Positions 14,853 through 20,271 of a DNA stretch of 20,271 nt are shown piece after piece (position 1 is the stretch's first letter; each line of letters starts with the position of its first letter). The stretch comes from JBCBAP01 sp038532435. GTDB lineage: Bacteria; Pseudomonadota; Alphaproteobacteria; Rhodobacterales; Rhodobacteraceae. The notes below the pieces were generated by a model. The model searched no databases and had not been told where the DNA came from. It saw only the letters and a list, made by a program, of their open reading frames with translations. Position numbers and translations under genes: made by a program. The stretch covers positions 1 to 20,271 of the forward strand of contig JBCBAP010000062.1 in NCBI GenBank assembly GCA_038532435.1, in the 5' to 3' direction.

Positions 14853-15473
14853 TCAGTGGCCGAGGCCGCCAAGCTCCTCCAGATGCGCGATGACCTGATC
14901 GATCCCGTCCCCCTTCTTGAGGTTGGTGAAGACGAAGGGGCGGGCCTCCCGCTGCACGCGCGCGTCCCGGTCCATCACCTCCAGAGACACGTCCACGTGG
15001 GGCGCGAGATCCGTCTTGTTGATGATCAGAACATCGGACCGGGTGATCCCCGGTCCCCCCTTGCGCGGTATCTCCTCCCCTGCCGCCACGTCGATGAGGT
15101 AGAGCGTGAGGTCCGCAAGCTCCGGCGAGAAGGTGGCGGACAAATTGTCCCCCCCGCTCTCGATGAGGATGATGTCGAGGTCCGGGAAGGACCGGTTCAG
15201 ATCCTCCACCGCCGCAAGGTTGATTGAGGCATCTTCGCGGATCGCCGTGTGAGGGCAGCCGCCGGTTTCCACGCCTCGGATCCGGTCCAGCGGCAGGGCC
15301 TGCGCCCGCATCAGGAACTCCGCATCCTCCCGCGTGTAGATGTCATTGGTGATCACGGCGACTGAGTATCGGTCCCGCAGGGCCAGGCAAAGCGCCTTGG
15401 TCAGCGTCGTCTTGCCCGCGCCGACCGGTCCGCCGATGCCGACCCGGAGCGGGCCGTTGGTCGAAATCGTCAT
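14853..15473 (-). CDS. ureG: Urease accessory GTPase UreG
   Basis: GTPase that works with UreE, UreF and UreD to load nickel into the urease active site. The 206-residue protein has the P-loop GPVGAGKT (15-22), NDIYTREDAEFL, the nickel-binding Cys-Pro-His in GGCPHTAIRED, and ESGGDNLSATFSPEL. The C-terminal part includes NKTDLAPHV, the guanine-recognition motif. Length fits the family. The ATG has GGGA eight bases upstream. It is the last gene of the minus-strand run, after a DUF3995 gene with a 46-base gap, and ends 3 bases from hemN in convergent orientation. Confidence 0.96.
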   Translation of the reverse strand: MTISTNGPLRVGIGGPVGAGKTTLTKALCLALRDRYSVAVITNDIYTREDAEFLMRAQALPLDRIRGVETGGCPHTAIREDASINLAAVEDLNRSFPDLDIILIESGGDNLSATFSPELADLTLYLIDVAAGEEIPRKGGPGITRSDVLIINKTDLAPHVDVSLEVMDRDARVQREARPFVFTNLKKGDGIDQVIAHLEELGGLGH

Positions 15474-15519
15474 GGTTTGGTCCCTGTTTCAGTCGGCGGC
15501 GGTGCACCGCGCCATCCGG

Positions 15520-15963
15520 TCACAAGCGCGCCCAGTGCACAACCAGGATCAGCCCCACGCCGCATCCGAGCGCGAGGCAGAGCGGGGCGAAGATCCGACG
15601 GTCGAGGCGGGTGAAGGGCTGCACCTCCGCCCGCCACGGCCCCCCGTTGAGGTAGGTCACACTGCCCCGGGCCAGAAACACGGCAGTCACCCCCGCGAGA
15701 GCGACTCGCAATAGGGCATCCGGCAGGGGCCAGGGGGCGAGGCCGCCTCCGGCCATCACGATCCACACCGCAACGAAGAGGGCCCCGGCCACCACCGCCG
15801 TGATGCCCTGCCCCGGCATATCCCGGAGCAGCGGATGCCCGACGACCGTCGCGGAAAGCGTGCGCCGGTCTGGCGCGGGCCAACTCGCGCCCGTGGCCCA
15901 GAGCGCGTGCAGCGCGGCAAGCGCAAGCAGTACCGCGCCGACGACCGCCGCGATCAGGCTCAC
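15520..15963 (-). CDS. DUF3995-type small membrane protein
   Basis: A 147-residue hydrophobic protein with about four transmembrane helices. It begins MSLIAAVVGAVLLALAALHA and has the LHALWATGASWP segment and VVGHPLLRDMP that I recall from DUF3995 proteins. The function is unknown. The GTG start overlaps the stop of the upstream carboxymuconolactone decarboxylase-like gene as GTGA, so the genes are coupled. It lies inside the urease accessory run between that gene and ureG. A link to urea or nickel transport is possible but unproven; it is not a HupE/UreJ nickel permease by any motif I can see. Confidence 0.75.
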   Translation of the reverse strand: MSLIAAVVGAVLLALAALHALWATGASWPAPDRRTLSATVVGHPLLRDMPGQGITAVVAGALFVAVWIVMAGGGLAPWPLPDALLRVALAGVTAVFLARGSVTYLNGGPWRAEVQPFTRLDRRIFAPLCLALGCGVGLILVVHWARL

Positions 15964-16340
15964 GCCGCGTCCTCCGCTTCGAAGACCTCCAGCGCCGCAT
16001 TCAGACCGTTGATCGCCGCGGGCAACCCTCCGTACAGCGCCATCTGCCAGATCGCCTCCGCAATCTCCTCGCGGCTCAGTCCCGCTTTCCTGCCCGAGGC
16101 GATGTTGACCTTGAGCTGGGGACGGGTCTGCCCGCCGAGCACCGTCAGCCCGGCAATTGTCGCGATGTAGCGGGATTTGATGTCGAGACCGGGCCGTCCG
16201 TAGTGCTGCCCGAAGGCGAACTCCACGAGAGCCTCGCTCATGCCCGGCAGCAGGTCTCCGTACCGCTCCTGCAGCGCCTGAGCCATGCCGGGGTTCATCC
16301 GTTCCGCGAGGGCGTGCGCCCCTTCCGATGCCTGTGTCAT
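15960..16340 (-). CDS. Carboxymuconolactone decarboxylase-family protein
   Basis: A 126-residue protein of the AhpD/CMD-like helical fold. The ATG at 16340 overlaps the ureF stop as ATGA; the frame is open far upstream, but that part is antisense-like sequence inside ureF. The family pattern is visible in SRYIATIAGLTVLGGQTRPQ, then GLSREEIAEAIWQMALYGG, then PAAINGLNAALEVFE. The redox CxxC of AhpD peroxidase partners is absent (no cysteine visible), so disulfide chemistry is unlikely. The substrate is unknown. Its coupling to ureF and the DUF3995 gene makes it part of the urease accessory operon, though I know no role for this family in urease maturation. Confidence 0.85.
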   Translation of the reverse strand: MTQASEGAHALAERMNPGMAQALQERYGDLLPGMSEALVEFAFGQHYGRPGLDIKSRYIATIAGLTVLGGQTRPQLKVNIASGRKAGLSREEIAEAIWQMALYGGLPAAINGLNAALEVFEAEDAA

Positions 16341-16978
16341 GTCCGATAAAGCCTCACGTGCTGGGTTTCGTGATGGAGAGATGCGAGGTCCGCGCGCTGC
16401 GCCAACCCGCCCAGATCGTCGAGGGTCGCGCGGACCGCACGGTCCGCCACCTCCGCGATCGTTGACGTGGTCGCGGCGAGCACCGCCTGCCCGTCGGTCT
16501 GACCGAGGGGCACGAGGCGAACGGCGACCGAGACAAGATTGGCCGCAAATGCGTGCAGGTAGAGCGGGACGATCTCCTCGACGGGCACCCCATGGACCCG
16601 TGCGGCACATCCGACCGCAACCGGATAAGGGGCGGCGGGCACGTCCCTGCCCCACGCTGCCGTTGTCACCCGGGCGAAAGCGTCACCCAGGTCCAGCGCC
16701 TCCCGGTACCGCTCCGCCCCGGCGGAGAGGGCATTCGAAAGATGCGCGAGCGCCTCGACCTCGGCCGCGTCTCCGGCCGCCTGCACCAGAAGGATGGCAT
16801 CGTTCCAACCGCTTCCTTCCGCGAGGCAGGTGTGGATCCAGTCGGAGAGGGCCGCGGCGTCCGCAACCTCGCGCCGCTCAATCGCCCATTCAAGTCCGTG
16901 GGAATAGGCAAACGCGCCGACCGGGTAGCCCGGGCTGAACCAGGCCTGCAGCATCTGGGCACGTTGGGCGGCGGGCAT
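16337..16978 (-). CDS. ureF: Urease accessory protein UreF
   Basis: Helical protein that joins UreD and UreG to the urease apoenzyme during nickel insertion. I choose ATG 16978, two bases after the ureE stop, giving 213 residues beginning MPAAQRAQMLQAWFSPGYPV. The longer frame to 17137 is antisense-like sequence within ureE. The family signature SPGYPVGAFAYSHGLEWA is present near the N-terminus, as are DWIHTCLAEGSGWNDA and the later AAWGRDVPAAPYPVAVG. The end LHHETQHVRLYRT matches the UreF end (typically HE.QYSRLFRS-like). Its stop overlaps the next gene as ATGA. Confidence 0.93.
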   Translation of the reverse strand: MPAAQRAQMLQAWFSPGYPVGAFAYSHGLEWAIERREVADAAALSDWIHTCLAEGSGWNDAILLVQAAGDAAEVEALAHLSNALSAGAERYREALDLGDAFARVTTAAWGRDVPAAPYPVAVGCAARVHGVPVEEIVPLYLHAFAANLVSVAVRLVPLGQTDGQAVLAATTSTIAEVADRAVRATLDDLGGLAQRADLASLHHETQHVRLYRT

Positions 16979-16980
16979 GC

Positions 16981-17427
16981 TCAATGACTGTGGCCGTGGG
17001 TCCTGCCCACACCATACGCGCCCCCTTCGGGCTGAAAGGGGCCGGTGATGATCCGAACCTCGGAGCCGAGGTGCGCAAGCATCTCTGCAATGACGTGATC
17101 GTGGCGCAGGATCAGCCTGTCCACGTGCAATTCGCAAGGAAGGTGCCGGTTGCCCACGTGCCAGGCGGTGCGCGCGAGGTGCAGCGGATCAGGACTGATC
17201 GCCTCCATCAGCGCTTCGTCCTTCGCCCGGACAGCAACCTCCCGCCCATCCTCAAGGACGAGCCGGTCGCCCCCCTTGAGTTCCGTGGCCTCCGCAAGGT
17301 CGAGTAGGAAGGCGGTGCCGCCATCCCCGGTCATTACCATGCGGCGGCGGTACCGGTCATCATAGCCGAGAGTAACCGTATCGGCGGGGGCGGAGTCGTT
17401 TCGAGTGACGGTGGTCGCGCGGATCAT
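16981..17427 (-). CDS. ureE: Urease accessory nickel chaperone UreE
   Basis: Nickel-binding metallochaperone that hands nickel to UreG. The 148-residue protein starts at ATG 17427 (MIRATTVTRNDSAPADTVTL). The earlier part of the open frame runs antisense through other sequence, so I exclude it. It shows FLLDLAEATELKGGDRLVLE, the WHVGNRHLPCE segment and DHVIAEMLAHLGSEV, all typical of UreE. The C-terminus carries a short His-rich tail (THGHSH), shorter than that of Klebsiella UreE. It starts 55 bases after the DUF1127 gene on the same strand and leads the UreE-F-CMD-DUF3995-G run. Confidence 0.93.
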   Translation of the reverse strand: MIRATTVTRNDSAPADTVTLGYDDRYRRRMVMTGDGGTAFLLDLAEATELKGGDRLVLEDGREVAVRAKDEALMEAISPDPLHLARTAWHVGNRHLPCELHVDRLILRHDHVIAEMLAHLGSEVRIITGPFQPEGGAYGVGRTHGHSH

Positions 17428-17443
17428 GCCCGCACAATCCGCC

Positions 17444-17473
17444 TCTCGCCGCGGCGGGTCAAGCGCCGCGAGA
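17444..17473 (-). terminator. Imperfect hairpin between the DUF1127 gene and ureE
   Basis: TCTCGC (17444-17449) pairs with GCGAGA (17468-17473), and an inner GGCG/CGCC stem follows after a 3-base bulge. It could end DUF1127 transcription or shape the ureE leader. No T run is seen, so confidence is low. Confidence 0.3.
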
Positions 17474-17482
17474 CTGTGACAG

Positions 17483-17692
17483 TCAGACCAGGCCGTGCCG
17501 CGCGAAGGTTTCTGCAACGACCGTCTGGCGGGTGAGCCCCTTGGCGGCAAGCTGGGTGTCGGAAAGACGCAGCAGCCGCGCGGCCTCCATGCTCGCCGCG
17601 TACCCTTTGGTGAGGCGGCCGACCGCAGCAAAGGGGGTGAAACGGGGCGGTTCGGTGGAGGTGGTTGCGGGGGTCGCGGTGAGGCTTGTCAT
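17483..17692 (-). CDS. DUF1127 (YjiS-like) small protein
   Basis: A 69-residue protein beginning MTSLTATPATTSTEPPRFTP. The ATG at 17692 has AGGAG at good spacing (8 bases); a GTG three codons earlier would sit against that site. The C-terminal half contains ARLLRLSDTQLAAKGLTRQT, the DUF1127 pattern (L..LsD..L...GltR). Members are small, often Arg-rich proteins; in related alphaproteobacteria some bind RNA or affect phosphate and carbon metabolism. It lies between unrelated genes and ureE, with a promoter region upstream holding palindromes. Confidence 0.8.
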   Translation of the reverse strand: MTSLTATPATTSTEPPRFTPFAAVGRLTKGYAASMEAARLLRLSDTQLAAKGLTRQTVVAETFARHGLV

Positions 17693-17738
17693 CGTCAGCA
17701 CTCCTGCTTTTCGTTATGTGTGGCCCCAACCTAGTCTT

Positions 17739-17754
17739 GTATCCCTTTGGATAC
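17739..17754. promoter_or_regulatory. Palindrome GTATCC-N4-GGATAC, possible operator
   Basis: GTATCC (17739-17744) and GGATAC (17749-17754) form a perfect 6-4-6 inverted repeat, 47 bases upstream of the DUF1127 start and 97 bases before the divergent gene at 17851. The spacing suits a dimeric regulator site, but I cannot name the protein. Confidence 0.4.
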
Positions 17755-17794
17755 CACGCTCACTTGTGCAATCCCCGCATGCGCCCAGCGCAAC

Positions 17795-17816
17795 GGTTTA
17801 CCTCTTGGTAACCAAG
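17795..17816. promoter_or_regulatory. Second palindromic element upstream of the gene at 17851
   Basis: GGTTTACC (17795-17802) lies 4 bases from GGTAACC (17807-17813), and CTTGGTAACCAAG (17804-17816) is itself a perfect palindrome about a central base. It lies 35 bases before the start at 17851, where an operator could overlap the promoter. Confidence 0.35.
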
Positions 17817-17850
17817 CTTTGTCCACAGTCGGAGGGGGAGGAGAACACGT

Positions 17851-18207
17851 ATGACAGACCCGCTGCACCCCGCTGACGAGCTTGCCGCCTTGCGCGCCAG
17901 GATCACGGCCCTGCGCGCGCGGCACGATCTGTTGAGAGCTCACCTGATCGCCACCGATGATGCGGGCCGATCTGGCATGCGCCACATCGCGCGGGTCGAG
18001 ACGCGTCTGAGAGACAGGATCGATCCGGACCGCTTGCCGAAACTGATCCGGGACGATCGGACGTTCTACACAACCACGGAAACACACCGCATTCTGCTTG
18101 TACCACGTCCCGTGAGACGAACCTATCCAGCGGCCTCCGCAGCGGCATCGGGGGACGCACAGAGCGTGCGATACCCGTCGAGCACGGGCACCCAACCGCT
18201 GTCATAG
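17851..18207 (+). CDS. Uncharacterised small protein, overlaps SRPBCC gene tail to tail
   Basis: A 118-residue protein with a strong ribosome binding site (GGAGGGGGAGGAG) before ATG 17851. The first 40 residues (LAALRARITALRARHDLL) look like a coiled coil rich in Arg and Ala. A segment DRLPKLIRDDRTFYTTTETH follows, then VPRP. The last 30 residues (from VRRTYP) are low-complexity Ser/Ala/Pro-rich and lie antisense to the SRPBCC gene. The natural end may have been near VPRPV, with the tail a read-on extension. No family recognised. It is divergent from the DUF1127 gene across a 158-base region with palindromes. Confidence 0.6.
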   Translation: MTDPLHPADELAALRARITALRARHDLLRAHLIATDDAGRSGMRHIARVETRLRDRIDPDRLPKLIRDDRTFYTTTETHRILLVPRPVRRTYPAASAAASGDAQSVRYPSSTGTQPLS

Positions 18208-18599
18208 CCATCGCGCTGCGCATCTGCCGCCTCTCCAAGAACCTCCCACCCGGAATGGACGAGCGTGACTTTCGTCCCCCCCTCCGTCGCCGTGAAGGTG
18301 ACATCGACTCGGGTCGCCTCATCTTCCGACCGGCCGACGAACCAGGTGAAACCAAGTGCCTCGCCGGGGGTATAGACGAGGATACGGCCCCAGAGATGGG
18401 CAGCCCCGTCCGGCCCGATCTCCGTGAGCGTGCCGCCGGTGCGCGGCTCAAAACTGACGCCCTGCGCCGTGCCGCCTTGCCCCGCTGATATCGAGTGCGA
18501 CTGGAGGGGCCACCAGGCGCTGATATCGGCGACAAAGATGCGAAACGCCTCCGCCGGTGTGCAGGGAACCTCAATCGACTTGGTCACCGGGCTTGGCAT
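18123..18599 (-). CDS. SRPBCC (AHSA1-type) domain protein
   Basis: A 158-residue protein with the activator-of-Hsp90 homologue/START-like fold, a small cavity-forming ligand-binding domain. The ATG at 18599 has GGAGGA eight bases upstream. It begins MPSPVTKSIEVPCTPAEAFR and shows FVADISAWWP, GGTLTEIGPDG, WGRILVYTPGEALGFTW and TKVTLVHSGWE. These match the AHSA1/SRPBCC pattern. It starts inside the ArsR gene (29-base overlap), the common ArsR-SRPBCC pair in bacteria, where the regulator usually controls its partner. Ligand and function are not known. Its 3' 85 bases overlap the opposite-strand gene at 17851-18207. Confidence 0.85.
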   Translation of the reverse strand: MPSPVTKSIEVPCTPAEAFRIFVADISAWWPLQSHSISAGQGGTAQGVSFEPRTGGTLTEIGPDGAAHLWGRILVYTPGEALGFTWFVGRSEDEATRVDVTFTATEGGTKVTLVHSGWEVLGEAADAQRDGYDSGWVPVLDGYRTLCASPDAAAEAAG

Positions 18600-18912
18600 T
18601 GGCCATGTCCTCCGTCTGTCGCGCGACCTCCTCCGCGTAGGCGGTGAGCGCGTCGTCCCACATACGATCGATCCATGTGCGCAGGGGCGCAAGCCCACCA
18701 CGGCGCAGGCTGTAGATGCGGCCGCGCCCCTCCTGCCGGACCTCGACCAGCCCTGCGAGGTCGAGCACCTTGAGATGCTGTGAAACGGCAGGTCTGCTCA
18801 CGGACCGTCCTTCAGCGAGGGCTGCGACGGTGCGCCCGCCCCCGCGCAGATCCTCGAAGATCGCGCGCCGGGTTGGATCGGCCAGCGCCGTGAGTATCAT
18901 TTCGTAAGCCAT
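18571..18912 (-). CDS. ArsR-family winged-helix repressor
   Basis: A 113-residue regulator beginning MAYEMILTALADPTRRAIFE, with ALADPTRR as the usual N-terminal helix, then the DNA-reading SVSRPAVSQHLKVLDLAGLV. The metal-binding CxC of metal-sensing ArsR proteins is absent, so it likely senses something else or acts constitutively. The ATG at 18912 follows a GTG at 18915, which I reject because the ATG is the standard codon. Two tandem inverted repeats overlap its start region, suggesting autorepression. The gene overlaps the SRPBCC gene it probably controls. Confidence 0.88.
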   Translation of the reverse strand: MAYEMILTALADPTRRAIFEDLRGGGRTVAALAEGRSVSRPAVSQHLKVLDLAGLVEVRQEGRGRIYSLRRGGLAPLRTWIDRMWDDALTAYAEEVARQTEDMANAKPGDQVD

Positions 18913-18937
18913 CACTTACCCGTAAGTCACAACTTAC
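18904..18937. promoter_or_regulatory. Tandem ArsR operators
   Basis: Two copies of GTAAGy-N4-ACTTAC occur 18 bases apart: GTAAGC-CATC-ACTTAC (18904-18919) and GTAAGT-CACA-ACTTAC (18922-18937). The first contains the start codon and the second lies just before it. A TTGACG (18947-18942) and a weak TACGGG (18924-18919) could form the promoter on the minus strand, with a transcript start at or near the ATG. Confidence 0.6.
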
Positions 18938-19161
18938 GGAACGTCAATGCGTCCACCCAGACTGGTATGGAGGTGAGGGTAAAGGGCGGTAAGTATCACG
19001 ACCAAAGCAGCGATGCTCGATGGTGCCTCTGGTTTCCAATGGCTACAAGTCCGGCTAACGGTCGCGCCCTTGATCCGGTCACATCGGCCAACGACGCAAA
19101 TGTGCAGTCGGCGCTCCGCACCCCCTCCCGAAACCACAGCCTGCCGAAGCTGCCGCTCCTG
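18938..19161. other. Gene-free gap between ureC and the ArsR gene
   Basis: This 224-base region is less GC-rich than its surroundings. Apart from the possible ArsR -35 element at 18942-18947 I see no gene, strong hairpin or repeat. Short frames on both strands lack good ribosome binding sites. It separates the urease structural gene from the inserted regulator pair. Confidence 0.5.

Positions 19162-20271
<1,110 letters not shown>

Noticed and set aside
18934..19137. 67-residue minus-strand frame between ureC and the ArsR gene
   Set aside because: It lacks a clear ribosome binding site and family pattern; treated as noncoding.

Overview
The window is high-GC bacterial DNA that looks like an alphaproteobacterium of the Rhodobacterales type (Rhodobacter/Paracoccus relatives). 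The basis is the chain hemN - fnrL - ccoNOQP - ccoGHIS, FNR-type TTGATNNNNATCAA boxes, FDH3-type formate dehydrogenase subunits and a urease cluster. This is inferred from gene content and protein style; no database search was run. I see no tRNA, rRNA, CRISPR array or insertion sequence.

Layout. (1) 1-3329, plus strand: the end of an iron-sulfur formate dehydrogenase beta subunit, a gap with hairpins, the membrane cytochrome b gamma subunit, a secreted WD40-propeller/cytochrome c fusion, and a 41-residue membrane peptide. (2) 3299-7604, minus strand: ccoG-ccoH-(29-codon ORF)-ccoI-ccoS, the assembly and copper-delivery genes of cbb3 oxidase. (3) 7746-8924, plus strand: a cysteine-free protein with an effector-like N-terminus, lying between the two cco operons and closed by a strong hairpin. 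(4) 9015-12538, minus strand: ccoN-ccoO-ccoQ-(55-residue Cys-rich ORF)-ccoP, the structural genes of cbb3 oxidase. (5) 12688-14849: fnrL (minus) divergent from hemN (plus) around a shared FNR box. (6) 14853-20271, mostly minus strand: ureC (cut by the window edge), then an ArsR/SRPBCC pair, an opposing small gene and a DUF1127 gene, then ureE-ureF-CMD-DUF3995-ureG.

How it works together. FnrL is expected to sense low oxygen through an Fe-S cluster and to act at three boxes: before ccoN (perfect), before ccoG (one mismatch) and between fnrL and hemN (one mismatch). That would switch on high-affinity respiration, its assembly factors and oxygen-independent heme synthesis together. Formate dehydrogenase feeds electrons to the membrane. 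The adjacent WD40-cytochrome c could be a periplasmic carrier or sensor, which is inference. Assuming the usual -41.5 geometry, the box positions also indicate that ccoN and ccoG start further downstream than their longest reading frames.

Most worth a second look: the Cys-rich ORF overlapping both ccoQ and ccoP, the effector-like gene between the cco operons, the small coupled ORFs at 3204-3329 and 5619-5708, the tandem ArsR operators, and the urease cluster split by unrelated genes.
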